Below are positions 42,051 to 50,951 of a DNA stretch of 64,000 nt, piece by piece. Made by a program: the position numbers and the translations under genes. Position 1 is the first letter of the stretch. Each line of letters starts with the position of its first letter. The stretch is from JANPCX01 sp031431125 (GTDB lineage: Bacteria > Pseudomonadota > Gammaproteobacteria > Burkholderiales > Burkholderiaceae_C). The DNA is taken from NCBI GenBank assembly GCA_031431125.1, contig JANPCX010000031.1, positions 21,930 to 85,929 of the forward strand, in the 5' to 3' direction. Below the pieces are notes generated by a model. That model did no database searches. It saw only the letters and a list, made by a program, of their open reading frames with translations, and was not told where the DNA came from.

Positions 42051-43106
42051 ATGAACGACTTAGATCAACTGGTGCAAGACGCACAAACCGATTTTTCGCA
42101 GGCGGCGCTGCCGGCCGATCTCGAAAACGCCAAAGCGCGTTACCTGGGCAAAGCCGGCCGCTTGACCGAGCAGCTCAAGGCACTCGGTGCCTTGCCCGCT
42201 GACGAGAAAAAAGCGCGCGGTGCTTTGATCAACGCCGCCAAGCAGCAAGTCGAGGCTGCGCTGAACGCGCGCCGCCAGCACTTGGCTGATGCGGAACTCA
42301 ACGTACAGCTTCATGCTGAGGCTTTAGACGTCACCCTGCCGGGACGTCAGCACGGTTCGGGTGGTTTGCACCCGGTGTCCCGTGTGATGGAGCGCATTGA
42401 AGCAATTTTTGCCTCCATGGGTTTTGACGTAGCCGACGGACCCGAGATCGAAACCGACTGGATGAGTTTCACCGCCTTGAACAACCCAGAGAACCACCCT
42501 GCGCGTTCGATGCAAGACACCTTCTATGTCGACATGAAAGATGCAGAGGGCCGCTGGTTGAACTTGCGCCCCCACACCTCGCCGATGCAGGTGCGGTATG
42601 CCCGCGCCCATGCGAAAAAGCACGAGGCATTGCTCGCCAGCGGACAGGCCATGCCGGAGATTCGTGTCATCGCACCCGGCCGCACCTACCGCGTCGACAG
42701 CGATGCCACCCACTCGCCCATGTTCCACCAATGCGAAGGTTTGTGGGTGGGCGAGAACGTCAGCTTCAAAGATTTGAAGGTGGTGTTCACAGATTTCTTC
42801 CGCAATTTCTTCGAGACCGACGAGCTGGAGCTGCGTTTTCGGCCGTCGTTCTTTCCGTTCACCGAACCGTCGGCCGAGGTCGACATCGCGTTTGCCAGCG
42901 GACCACTCAAAGGCCGCTGGCTCGAAGTGGCGGGCTCGGGCCAAGTGCACCCGAACGTGATTCGCAACTACGGCCTGGACCCCGAGCGCTACATCGGTTT
43001 TGCCTTCGGCATGGGTCCAGACCGCCTGGCCATGCTGCGTTATGGCGTGAACGATTTGCGCTTGTTTTTTGACGGTGACTTGCGTTTCTTGTCGCAGTTC
43101 CAATGA
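42051..43106 (+). CDS. pheS: Phenylalanine-tRNA ligase alpha subunit
   Basis: 351 residues. An N-terminal coiled coil (about residues 1-90) binds tRNA. The class II core carries 'GFDVADGPEIETDW', 'RPHTSPMQVRYA', 'GRTYRVDSDATHSPMFHQ' and motif 3 'GFAFGMGPDRLAMLRYG'. With the beta subunit (pheT, 32 bases downstream) it forms the heterotetramer that charges tRNA-Phe. Confidence 0.97.
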   Translation: MNDLDQLVQDAQTDFSQAALPADLENAKARYLGKAGRLTEQLKALGALPADEKKARGALINAAKQQVEAALNARRQHLADAELNVQLHAEALDVTLPGRQHGSGGLHPVSRVMERIEAIFASMGFDVADGPEIETDWMSFTALNNPENHPARSMQDTFYVDMKDAEGRWLNLRPHTSPMQVRYARAHAKKHEALLASGQAMPEIRVIAPGRTYRVDSDATHSPMFHQCEGLWVGENVSFKDLKVVFTDFFRNFFETDELELRFRPSFFPFTEPSAEVDIAFASGPLKGRWLEVAGSGQVHPNVIRNYGLDPERYIGFAFGMGPDRLAMLRYGVNDLRLFFDGDLRFLSQFQ

Positions 43107-43138
43107 CCGTCCGCCTAGACTGAATCGAAAGAAGAACG

Positions 43139-45556
43139 ATGCAATTTCCTGAGTCGTGGTTGCGCGAGTTTTGCAATCCGCCCTTGTCCACCCAAGCCCT
43201 GTCCGACCTGCTCACCATGTCGGGCATGGAAGTGGAAGAAGCGCGGCCTGTCGCACCCGCGTTCACCGGTGTGGTGGTGGCCGAGGTGTTGGCTGTGGAG
43301 CGCCATCCCAATGCCGACCGTTTGAATGTTTGCCAGGTGAATGTGGGGCAGGGCGCGCCTTTGCAAATCGTGTGCGGCGCACCCAATGTGCAAGTGGGCA
43401 TCAAAGTGCCTTGCGCCCTGGTGGGTGCGAAGCTGCCACCGAGTGAAGAGGGCGGTGCGCCGTTCGATATCAAACTCGGCAAGCTGCGAGGCGTGGAAAG
43501 CCAAGGCATGTTGTGTTCTGCCAAAGAACTCAAACTGTCCGACGAACAAAGCGGTTTGCACGTCCTGTCGGCTGATGCGCCCATCGGACAAAACATCCGC
43601 GAGCATCTGTTGCTGGACGACACGCTTTTCACCCTCAAGCTCACGCCCAACTTGGGCCATGCACTGAGTGTTTACGGCATTGCGCGTGAAGTCGCCGCGT
43701 TAACCGGTGCACCGCTCAAGGCGGTAGTTTTCCCGCCCGTGGCGCCGCAAATTGACCAGACGCTGCCCGTTCGCATTGAAACCACCGATTTGTGCGGACG
43801 TTTCTCGGGCCGCGTCGTTCGTGGCGTGAATACCAAAGCCGCAACACCTGCATGGATGGTGGACCGCTTGGCGCGCTGCGGTCAGCGTTCAGTCACGGCC
43901 TTGGTCGACATCTCGAACTACGTGATGTTCGAGTTTGGCAGGCCGTCGCATATTTTCGACCTCGACAAAATCCATGGTGGCCTGGTGGTGCGCTGGGGTC
44001 GGGAGGGCGAGCAGCTCAAGCTGCTCAACGGCAACACCATCAGCGTCGATGCGCAAGTGGGTGTGATTGCCGACGACCAAGCGGTCGAGTCCTTGGCCGG
44101 CATCATGGGCGGTGACGCCACTGCAGTGTCCGACGACACTCAGAACGTTTACGTGGAAGCCGCTTTCTGGTGGCCCGAGGCGGTGTCGGGTCGCTCACGT
44201 CGTTATGCCTTCTCTACCGATGCCGGCCACCGTTTTGAACGCGGTGTCGACCCTGCCTTGACGGTCGAGCACATCGAGCGCATCACCCAACTCATCATCG
44301 ACATCTGCGGCGGTCAAGCCGGGCCGATGGATGATCAAACCTTGGCCTTGCCCGAGCGCAAGCCGGTGACATTGCGTGTGGCCCGCGCCGCCAAAGTGAT
44401 CGGCATGCCGGTGACCCAAGCGCAGTGCGCCGAGGTGATGCAGCGCCTGGGCTTGCAGTTCACGCAAGGTGAGGGCGTGTTGCAGGTGCAAGCACCGAGC
44501 TGGCGTTTTGATCTGCAAATTGAAGAAGACCTGATTGAAGAAGTGATCCGTGTGATCGGCTTCAACACCTTGCCCAAGGACGCGCCCCGCGCACCCGTCA
44601 CTGCCCGCGTGCGCAGCGAGTCGCGCCGGGGTGCACATGCCTTGCACCACCGTTTGGCCGATTTGGGCTACTTTGAAACCATCAACTTCAGCTTTGTAGA
44701 AGAAAAATGGGAGCAAGAACTGGCGGGCAATGCCAACCCCATCCGGGTCCTCAACCCGATTGCCAGCCCGCTTTCTGTGATGCGCTCCAGTTTGATGGGC
44801 AGCTTGATTCAAGTCTTGCGCCACAACCTGGCACGCAAAACACCGCGTGTGCGGGTGTTCGAGATCGGCCGTGTCTTCCAGCGTGACGACCAGGTGCCGG
44901 ATGGCCCGCTGACCGTGGCGGGGGTGCGTCAACCGCTGCGTTTGGCTGGTTTGATCACGGGCAGTGTGGGCCCCGTGCAATGGGCGCAGAAAGAACGTCT
45001 CGTTGATTTTTTCGACGCCAAAGGCGATGTGCAAGCCCTGTTCGGACCCACGGAATTGCGGTTTGTGGCGGCTGAGCATTCGGCTTTGCATCCGGGCCGT
45101 TGTGCACAGATTTTTGTGGGTGACCGTGCCATTGGTTTCGTTGGCGAGCTGCACCCGCGCTGGCGCCAAGCCTATGAGCTTCCCAGCGCGCCCATGTTGT
45201 TTGAGGTGGACATGGATGCGGTGCTGGGCGCGACGCTGCCACAATGCCAGGCCTTGCCCAAGAATCAATCGGTGTGGCGTGATTTGGCCTTGGTGGTCGC
45301 AGACCAAGTCACACACGATGCTTTGATCGAAGCCGTGCATTCGGCGCCGACCACCTTGATTCGGTCGGCGCAAGTGTTTGATGTCTACAAGCCTGCCCAG
45401 GCTCCCGCAGACATGTTGGCCAATGAACGCAGCGTGGCCGTGCGTTTGGAATTGCTGGACGATGAGACGACTTTGACCGATGAGCGTACCGAGGCCGTCA
45501 CGGCCCAGGTGCTGGCGGCGCTGCATCAGCGCCTGGGTGTTCGACTGAGAGGGTGA
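43139..45556 (+). CDS. pheT: Phenylalanine-tRNA ligase beta subunit
   Basis: 805 residues, standard length. Domains in order are an OB-fold tRNA-binding domain ('VVVAEVLAVERHPNADRL'), the B3/B4 editing region ('TALVDISNYVMFEFGRPSH'), B5 ('VTLRVARAAKVIGMPVT'), the inactive synthetase-like core and the C-terminal FDX anticodon-binding domain ('SVWRDLALVVADQVTHDAL'). It follows pheS in the operon and precedes ihfA by 6 bases. Confidence 0.97.
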   Translation: MQFPESWLREFCNPPLSTQALSDLLTMSGMEVEEARPVAPAFTGVVVAEVLAVERHPNADRLNVCQVNVGQGAPLQIVCGAPNVQVGIKVPCALVGAKLPPSEEGGAPFDIKLGKLRGVESQGMLCSAKELKLSDEQSGLHVLSADAPIGQNIREHLLLDDTLFTLKLTPNLGHALSVYGIAREVAALTGAPLKAVVFPPVAPQIDQTLPVRIETTDLCGRFSGRVVRGVNTKAATPAWMVDRLARCGQRSVTALVDISNYVMFEFGRPSHIFDLDKIHGGLVVRWGREGEQLKLLNGNTISVDAQVGVIADDQAVESLAGIMGGDATAVSDDTQNVYVEAAFWWPEAVSGRSRRYAFSTDAGHRFERGVDPALTVEHIERITQLIIDICGGQAGPMDDQTLALPERKPVTLRVARAAKVIGMPVTQAQCAEVMQRLGLQFTQGEGVLQVQAPSWRFDLQIEEDLIEEVIRVIGFNTLPKDAPRAPVTARVRSESRRGAHALHHRLADLGYFETINFSFVEEKWEQELAGNANPIRVLNPIASPLSVMRSSLMGSLIQVLRHNLARKTPRVRVFEIGRVFQRDDQVPDGPLTVAGVRQPLRLAGLITGSVGPVQWAQKERLVDFFDAKGDVQALFGPTELRFVAAEHSALHPGRCAQIFVGDRAIGFVGELHPRWRQAYELPSAPMLFEVDMDAVLGATLPQCQALPKNQSVWRDLALVVADQVTHDALIEAVHSAPTTLIRSAQVFDVYKPAQAPADMLANERSVAVRLELLDDETTLTDERTEAVTAQVLAALHQRLGVRLRG

Positions 45557-45562
45557 TCCTTC

Positions 45563-45955
45563 ATGATTGACGCTGACCTGGACTCCGAAGACAGAAGCTC
45601 GTCTGCTACCGCCACGGGGCGGGTGATGTTGCCGAGTTTGGAAACCCCCACGTTGACCAAAGCCGACCTCGCCGAGTTGTTGTTCGAACGCCTTGGGCTG
45701 AACAAACGCGAGTCCAAAGATATGGTGGAGGCCTTTTTCGAAATCATCCACACCACCTTGGTGGCGGGCAGCGACGTGAAGATGTCGGGTTTTGGCAATT
45801 TCAACATTCGCCGCAAAGCCCCGCGGCCCGGCCGCAATCCCCGAACGGGTGAGGCCATCCCGATCAAAGCCAGAAACGTTGTTACGTTTCACGCAAGCCA
45901 CAAACTCAAGGGTGTTGTGCAAGGCGACATAGCTGTCGGGGACGACTTCGAGTAA
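45563..45955 (+). CDS. ihfA: Integration host factor alpha subunit
   Basis: 130 residues. It is an HU/IHF protein with 'LTKADLAELLFERLGLNKRE', 'GSDVKMSGFGNFNIRRK' and the DNA-intercalating proline region 'RPGRNPRTGEAIPI'. An N-terminal extension of about 30 residues, including 'DADLDSEDRSSSATATGRV', is longer than in Escherichia coli IhfA (99 residues). The extension could be avoided by a start at an inner codon, but the ATG at 45563 is the only one well placed after pheT. IHF bends DNA in transcription, replication and recombination. Confidence 0.93.
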   Translation: MIDADLDSEDRSSSATATGRVMLPSLETPTLTKADLAELLFERLGLNKRESKDMVEAFFEIIHTTLVAGSDVKMSGFGNFNIRRKAPRPGRNPRTGEAIPIKARNVVTFHASHKLKGVVQGDIAVGDDFE

Positions 45956-45989
45956 AGTCTAGTTTTCTCTCCGGAACTCATTGATTTCA

Positions 45990-46469
45990 ATGGAGAAAAC
46001 GCTCCCCACCATTCCTGACAAGCGCTACTTCACCATTGGGGAAGTCAGCGAGCTCTGCGGCGTCAAGCCCTATGTGCTCCGGTATTGGGAGCAGGAGTTT
46101 TCACAACTCAAACCCATGAAACGCCGAGGAAACCGGCGTTATTACCAGCACCACGAAGTGCTCTTGGTGCGCCGCATCCGCGAGCTGCTGTATGAGCAGG
46201 GCTTCACCATCAGTGGGGCGCGTAACCAGTTGGCTGAGTGGGACGACGGAGAGTTGGCCGACGAGGAGATGGATTCCGCGTTTGAAGACGCCGTCCTCCC
46301 ATCGATGCTTCCGAGCCGCCAGGGCGCTGAAACCGCCGTCGCACTGGCCACCCATAAAACGGTGGCTTTGGCGACTTACATTCCCACCCTCGCTTCCGAG
46401 GGAGAAACCCTCACACCGGTTCAAGTTCGCGAAGAGTTGTTGTCCATCAGAGACCTGCTCACCCAGTGA
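45990..46469 (+). CDS. MerR-family transcriptional regulator next to ihfA
   Basis: 159 residues from the ATG at 45990; a TTG at 45981 is the alternative. The N-terminal winged helix 'YFTIGEVSELCGVKPYVLR' and 'YWEQEFSQLKPMKRRGNRR' belong to the MerR subgroup commonly encoded beside ihfA in beta- and gamma-proteobacteria. There is no cysteine metal-binding tail, so it is not a classical metal sensor. GTTTTCTC (about 45963) and GAGAAAAC (about 45993) form an inverted repeat around the start. Target genes are unknown. Confidence 0.9.
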   Translation: MEKTLPTIPDKRYFTIGEVSELCGVKPYVLRYWEQEFSQLKPMKRRGNRRYYQHHEVLLVRRIRELLYEQGFTISGARNQLAEWDDGELADEEMDSAFEDAVLPSMLPSRQGAETAVALATHKTVALATYIPTLASEGETLTPVQVREELLSIRDLLTQ

Positions 46470-46495
46470 TTCAGGCTATACTCTCAGGCTGACGT

Positions 46496-46572
46496 CGGGG
46501 TGTAGCGCAGCCTGGTAGCGCACTTGCATGGGGTGCAAGGGGTCGCGAGTTCGAATCCCGCCATCCCGACCA
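46496..46572 (+). tRNA. tRNA-Pro (anticodon GGG)
   Basis: 77 bases with encoded CCA. The acceptor CGGGGTG pairs with CATCCCG. The D arm is 'AGCGCAGCCTGGTAGCGCA'. The anticodon stem CTTGC/GCAAG encloses the loop ATGGGGT, giving anticodon GGG. The T arm contains GTTCGAATC. It reads the proline codon CCC and lies just after the merR gene. Confidence 0.97.
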
Positions 46573-46592
46573 AAGACAAAAGAAGCAGTCAC

Positions 46593-46625
46593 AAAAAGCC
46601 AGCGGCGAAAGTCACTGGCTTTTTT
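46593..46625 (+). terminator. Rho-independent terminator after tRNA-Pro
   Basis: AAAAAGCCAG (46593-46602) pairs with CTGGCTTTTT (46615-46624) and the T run continues. It probably ends the thrS-to-tRNA-Pro transcription unit. Confidence 0.85.
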
Positions 46626-46674
46626 GTTTTGTTTTTTTGGATGATGTGCCGAATCACTGGCGGCCAAACAAAAA

Positions 46675-46710
46675 GCCCCTGATCACAAGATCAGGGGCCG
46701 GTTGTTTTTT
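46675..46710. terminator. Strong hairpin with perfect 10-bp stem
   Basis: GCCCCTGATC (46675-46684) pairs perfectly with GATCAGGGGC (46689-46698) over an ACAA loop. TTTTTT lies at 46705-46710 on the + side and AAAA precedes the stem, so it could terminate transcription from both directions. Confidence 0.8.
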
Positions 46711-46903
46711 AGCATGAAGCGCTGGACAACGCCTCAGGGCAACACTGGCGAGAGCGGCATACGAACCACCCAGCCAACTAACGCTCTCAGCCAGATGCAG
46801 CGTTATCGTACCCCCAAAACCATCCCAAAAACTCTGGGTCGTTACGAGACGACGCGAGCAATTATTTCTTGATCAGTGATCAATCAGTAGTTGATTGGCT
46901 CTC
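46711..46903. other. Gene-free stretch with stem-loop and small dyads
   Basis: CTGGCGAGAGCG (46745-46756) pairs with CGCTCTC-A-GCCAG (46782-46794) with one bulged A. Further on, CAATCA/TGATTG (46881-46897) and GATC-AGT-GATC form short dyads. No coding frame here is convincing. A small RNA or the 3' end of the minus-strand transcript are possible. Confidence 0.4.
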
Positions 46904-47005
46904 TCAATGCCGGTGCGCATGATGCACGCCAAACAGTATCGCTGCCAACAACGCCAAAAGCCCGCCTTTGAGCGCAGGCACAGTAGATGCCTCATTTGTT
47001 TTCAC
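46904..47005 (-). CDS. Possible 33-residue single-helix membrane peptide
   Basis: A GTG-started frame of 33 codons with a hydrophobic core 'LKGGLLALLAAILFGV' and a His-rich end 'HHAHRH'. It lies 22 bases downstream of the cysteine desulfurase on the same strand and could be the last gene of that operon. The ribosome site is weak and no family was recognised, so it may be chance. Confidence 0.3.
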   Translation of the reverse strand: MKTNEASTVPALKGGLLALLAAILFGVHHAHRH

Positions 47006-47027
47006 ACCAACACTCTACATGGGCCGC

Positions 47028-48203
47028 TCACCATGGTCCGTTGGAGTCTTCACGCAGGGGGCCAACCTCCAGAAGCCTTTCATACGCATGGCTGATCAGG
47101 TTCGTGGCCTGCTCGACTTGCAGCGCGGTTGTGTCATACCCGAGCGATAGACGAAGAGCCCCCCTGGCCTGCTGTGCGGTGGCACCGATGGCGCGCATCA
47201 CCCCCGACACGGGGTCATGTCCGTCTGAATGACATGCGGCACCGGGTGAGAGCGCGACCTGATCTGCCAACGCTGAAACGAGGGCTCGCGCATCGCCCAC
47301 TGGCAGCGACACGTGCGAAGTGTTGGGAAGCCGGTTCAGTGGATCGCCGTTCACAATCAGGCCTGGAATCTTGGTTCGCAGCCTCTGCTCCAGCATGTCG
47401 CGCAATTCGGTCACCCGCGAAGCGCTTTTTTTCATCTGGCCTTGTACATATTGGGCGGCGGCCCCCAAGGCAGCGATGTAGGGCACGTTTTCAGTACCAG
47501 GGCGACGTCCGCTTTCCTGCCCTGCGCCGTAAAGCAAGCCAGCCAGGCACGTACCGTGACGTATATAAAGCGCACCAATTCCTTTTGGCCCATACATCTT
47601 GTGGCCCGCCACGGTGAGCAAATCGACCCCCAGGGAATTGACATTCACCGACACTTTGCCAACCGATTGCGCCGCATCGACATGCAACAGTGCGCCAACG
47701 CTGTGAACCAGCGGTGCGATCTTCTCGATGGGCTGCAGCGTGCCCAGTTCGTTGTTGGCGTGCATCACGCTCACGATTGCGGTATCGGCTCGAAGCATGG
47801 ATTGCAAGGCTTCGACCTGCAGGAACCCCTGACGATCAACCGGTGCATGTGACAGTTGCCAGCCTTGGCGTTGCAGCGCCAGCGCTGGCTCTGAGACAGC
47901 CGGATGTTCGATGGCAGAGATGATCAAGTGCCGCCGTTCAGCGGGCGCTGCGGCGGCTGCACCCAGCAAGGCCAGGTTGTTCGACTCCGTTGCGCCACCA
48001 GTGAAGACGATTTCTGCGTCTGTCGCGCCCAACAACTCGGCCAGCGCCGCACGTGCTTCATCGACTGCCGCTTTGGCAGCGCGCCCCTTGGCGTGGGTAG
48101 AGGACGGGTTGCCATACTCGCTTTGCAGGAAGCGCAAGGCGGCAAGTTGGGCGGCCAGTGCAACGGGTGTGGTTGCGTTGTGGTCGAGATAGATCAATTC
48201 CAT
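47028..48203 (-). CDS. Cysteine desulfurase-like PLP enzyme (NifS/IscS fold)
   Basis: 391 residues. 'IYLDHNATTPVA' opens the fold. 'TGGATESNNLAL' and 'DAAQSVGKV' line the PLP site, with the Schiff-base lysine in 'VAGHKMYGPKG' and the catalytic cysteine in 'SPGAACHSDG'. Such enzymes mobilise cysteine sulfur as a persulfide. The gene follows an MFS transporter, a persulfide-dioxygenase-like enzyme and an ArsR-rhodanese regulator, so handling of reactive sulfur is more likely than Fe-S housekeeping. Confidence 0.88.
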   Translation of the reverse strand: MELIYLDHNATTPVALAAQLAALRFLQSEYGNPSSTHAKGRAAKAAVDEARAALAELLGATDAEIVFTGGATESNNLALLGAAAAAPAERRHLIISAIEHPAVSEPALALQRQGWQLSHAPVDRQGFLQVEALQSMLRADTAIVSVMHANNELGTLQPIEKIAPLVHSVGALLHVDAAQSVGKVSVNVNSLGVDLLTVAGHKMYGPKGIGALYIRHGTCLAGLLYGAGQESGRRPGTENVPYIAALGAAAQYVQGQMKKSASRVTELRDMLEQRLRTKIPGLIVNGDPLNRLPNTSHVSLPVGDARALVSALADQVALSPGAACHSDGHDPVSGVMRAIGATAQQARGALRLSLGYDTTALQVEQATNLISHAYERLLEVGPLREDSNGPW

Positions 48204-48207
48204 AAGA

Positions 48208-49503
48208 TCATGCCGCTGCAGAGAATTTTTTCAACCGAGGATGGGATTCCTGACCCCACCAAGCCAGCCATGCAGCCGATACGAACATGGCAGCGCCAAC
48301 AAACCAGAAAGCAGCGTCGACGCTGTCAGCGATCTGGGCCGCCAATCCCAGGCCCAGGGCACCAACCGCATAACCAAGATCACGCCAGAAGCGATAGATG
48401 CCTATCGCCGACCCGCGCCATGTGTGGGGCACCAAGTCTGCGACAGCCGCAGACAGATTGGGGTAAAGCATCGCCATGCCTGTTCCAGACACCGCAGCAG
48501 CGACAGACCACCATCCAACGCCATCGTGCAACGGCACCATCAACACGCCAGCACCACAAACCACCATCCCCCCTACATTGAGCCCATGCCGACCTATGCG
48601 GTCGGACAGCCGCCCGGTCACCAATTGAAGGACTCCCCACACAAACCCATAGACCCCGATCACCCAGCCTACCGTCGGCAAATTCAGCCCGTGCTGATAA
48701 AAATAAAGTGGATAGAAAACCCAGACCAGCGCATCCACAAATTTTTCGACCATACCGGCCTGGCACAACGCAGCAAGGCGGCGATCACGCCAGGACATCA
48801 ACGCAAAAACTTCGGCGGTGGATGGATGATCCGAGGAGGCCTGAGCAATACGAGGTTTTGGTGGGTTCGAGTGCTGCAGCGACACGGCGGACGGACGTTC
48901 TTTCGTCCAAGGCAGCGTGTCGGCCACCCAAAGCATGCTTATCAGCAGCGCCATGCCAATGACCACTTGCCCAAACACCAACAGACCGAGGCGCGTGCCC
49001 AGATGAGCGGCCATGTAGCCTGTGACCACACCCGCCATCGCGAGGCCGACATAACCGGCGAATTCATTCAGGCCGAGCGTCAGGCCACGCTGTTCCGGCC
49101 GCGTGAGGTCCAGCTTCGAGGTCTGGGTCATCGACCATGTCAGACCCTGGTTGACGCCCAGCAAGATCGTTGCAGCAACGATCCAGCCCCAGCCATCGGC
49201 TGCATAGATCAACCAAGGTATCGGAATGGCAGCAAGCCAACCGCTCACCAGCACGGTCTTGCGACCCACGCGCTCGGACCATCGACCAGCCACAAAATTA
49301 AGAACACCCTTGACGGCCCCGAAAGCAACCACAAAGGTGCTCAGCATGACAAAAGAATCGCGTTGCACGCCGAATTCCCCTTCAGCAAGCGCGGGCACCA
49401 CGGTGCGCATCATGCCAAGGGTCATGCCGACCAGAAGCACCTGCAACAGTTGGTGCAAAAACTGCCCCAGGTTGAGTTGAATGCCCAACTGACGGGCCAT
49501 CAT
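48208..49503 (-). CDS. Major facilitator superfamily transporter
   Basis: 431 residues with about twelve membrane helices. The MFS loop motif appears in 'NFVAGRWSERVGRKTVLVSG' and again in the second half in 'GRLSDRIGRHGLNVGG'. The start overlaps the upstream stop (ATGA), so it is coupled to the metallo-beta-lactamase gene. Substrate is unknown; export of a sulfur compound or a thiol conjugate would fit the neighbours. Confidence 0.87.
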   Translation of the reverse strand: MMARQLGIQLNLGQFLHQLLQVLLVGMTLGMMRTVVPALAEGEFGVQRDSFVMLSTFVVAFGAVKGVLNFVAGRWSERVGRKTVLVSGWLAAIPIPWLIYAADGWGWIVAATILLGVNQGLTWSMTQTSKLDLTRPEQRGLTLGLNEFAGYVGLAMAGVVTGYMAAHLGTRLGLLVFGQVVIGMALLISMLWVADTLPWTKERPSAVSLQHSNPPKPRIAQASSDHPSTAEVFALMSWRDRRLAALCQAGMVEKFVDALVWVFYPLYFYQHGLNLPTVGWVIGVYGFVWGVLQLVTGRLSDRIGRHGLNVGGMVVCGAGVLMVPLHDGVGWWSVAAAVSGTGMAMLYPNLSAAVADLVPHTWRGSAIGIYRFWRDLGYAVGALGLGLAAQIADSVDAAFWFVGAAMFVSAAWLAWWGQESHPRLKKFSAAA

Positions 49504-50231
49504 GCCGCCCGGTTGGCTGCGAGAAATGTGGCCATCTCTGCAGAGGGAGGAATAACGTTGGACGTGACCGCTGCGATGAAGTCACCGCGCTGCAACGCCA
49601 GCAACTCGTTCCAGCGTTTTTCAAAACCCAGGGTCGAAGAAGGTTTTCCGGAAAGACCCGCACCGCACGCACTGCCCGCTTGGTGCCCCGGAAAAATTTC
49701 AACCTCATCAGCTAAGCGCAGCAACTGGCTGTGCAGGCTGTCGTAAAGCAGTCCCGCCATTTCATGCGCTCGCCCTGCGAGGTCGGGCCGACCGACCGCG
49801 CCGACAAACAGAGTGTCGCCGGTTAGGACGAACCACGGCGACTCACTGCGACGCAAATCGCAGACCAGCAGACATACGCTGTCCAGCGTGTGGCCTGGCG
49901 TGTGCATGACGCTCAACATGACGTTGCCGATCTTGATCACCTGCCCCTGGGACAAAGGTTCGAAATCGAAGTCAACGAATTCTCGATTGCTCTCATGGAG
50001 GGCGTAGCGCGCCGACGCCATCGCAGCCAGGCGGCGCCCACCGGACACGTGATCGGCATGCACATGGGTGTCGATGACGTACTCGATGCGGACACCAGCC
50101 GTCTGAGCCGCCTCCATGAACCACGGCTCATCACCCGCAACGACATCAACGGCAATCGCTTTGCCGTGTCCGGCACATCCAAAGAAATAGGACAAGGTGG
50201 CGTGTGCAGCAGCATGCTGTTTGAAAAACAT
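49500..50231 (-). CDS. MBL-fold hydrolase, persulfide dioxygenase (ETHE1)-like
   Basis: 243 residues. The metal-binding 'THVHADHVSGG', the second-histidine region 'HTPGHTLDSVCLLV', the aspartate in 'LTGDTLFVGAVGRPD' and the last histidine in 'FPGHQAGSACG' match the persulfide-dioxygenase/glyoxalase-II branch. ETHE1-like enzymes oxidise glutathione persulfide to sulfite. AAAGGA precedes the ATG. Located between an ArsR-rhodanese regulator and an MFS transporter in one operon. Confidence 0.88.
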   Translation of the reverse strand: MFFKQHAAAHATLSYFFGCAGHGKAIAVDVVAGDEPWFMEAAQTAGVRIEYVIDTHVHADHVSGGRRLAAMASARYALHESNREFVDFDFEPLSQGQVIKIGNVMLSVMHTPGHTLDSVCLLVCDLRRSESPWFVLTGDTLFVGAVGRPDLAGRAHEMAGLLYDSLHSQLLRLADEVEIFPGHQAGSACGAGLSGKPSSTLGFEKRWNELLALQRGDFIAAVTSNVIPPSAEMATFLAANRAA

Positions 50232-50273
50232 GATCGGTCCTTTGAATGTCCGGGGTTTAGAGCAGCAATTGCT

Positions 50274-50951
50274 TTAGGTTTCCGAGCCGGTACGGATGGA
50301 AAGTCCGGCGGCTTGCCAATCCGTGACACCTTCGGCGAGCTTGCTGATCTGAAACCCCTTAGCGGCGAGCAGCTTGACCGCCTCGTCGGACATCAGGCAA
50401 AAAGCGCCACGGCAGTAGGCGACGATTTCTTTGTTTTTGGGAAGCTCGGCCAAACGTTGCTCAATCTCTTGCACCGGCATTGATCGCGCATATGGCAGGT
50501 GCCCCGCCTGGTATTCCTCCAGGGGCCGCACATCAAGCACGATGACTTCGTTTTTCTCGGCACGGCGCAGCAGTGTTTTGCGGTCCACGGGGCTTAACCG
50601 CTCTGGAAGCGAAACCATCTGATCGAGCGCGAGCTTGAGCTCCAACAGGTGCTCCTCGGCCACACCGCGAAGGGATATCCACAGTGCGGCGACATCTTTG
50701 CCGCTGAGGCGATAGACGATGTACTTCCCGTCACGCCGCGTCTTCACCAGACGGGCTTCGCGCAAGGCGCGCAGATGGGCGCTGATCAACTTCACGTCGG
50801 TTGCGGCCTCTTGCGCCAGTCCTTCGACCGTCTTATCGCCTTGAGCGAGTAGCTCCAGCACCTCCAGACGCTTGGGGCTGGACAGGGCCTTGCCAATGCG
50901 ACTGACTTGTTCGTAAAGCAAAATTTTTATATCTCTCTTTTTCATGCCCAT
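50274..50951 (-). CDS. ArsR-family repressor fused to a rhodanese domain
   Basis: 225 residues. Residues about 10-95 are an ArsR winged helix ('LSSPKRLEVLELLAQGDKTV', 'VKLISAHLRALREARLVKT'). Residues about 130-220 are a rhodanese domain with the active-site loop 'YCRGAFC' and 'VIVLDVRPLEEYQAGHLP'. The fusion suggests a repressor that senses sulfane sulfur through the rhodanese cysteine. The start at 50951 abuts a perfect palindrome (50952-50971), so it probably represses its own operon. ATG at 50945 is an alternative start. Confidence 0.92.
   Translation of the reverse strand: MGMKKRDIKILLYEQVSRIGKALSSPKRLEVLELLAQGDKTVEGLAQEAATDVKLISAHLRALREARLVKTRRDGKYIVYRLSGKDVAALWISLRGVAEEHLLELKLALDQMVSLPERLSPVDRKTLLRRAEKNEVIVLDVRPLEEYQAGHLPYARSMPVQEIEQRLAELPKNKEIVAYCRGAFCLMSDEAVKLLAAKGFQISKLAEGVTDWQAAGLSIRTGSET

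Noticed and set aside
41974..42054. Phe-rich 26-codon frame overlapping the pheS start, like a pheM leader
   Set aside because: Its ATG lies inside the 3' arm of the terminator hairpin and its Phe codons arise from the T-rich tract after it. A working leader should precede the terminator, and no ribosome site is present.
44195..45922. 575-codon minus-strand frame
   Set aside because: It is antisense to pheT and ihfA, both certain genes; long shadow frames are expected in G/C-rich DNA.
48241..49746. 501-codon + strand frame
   Set aside because: It is antisense to the MFS transporter and MBL genes; composition is low-complexity and no domain is visible.
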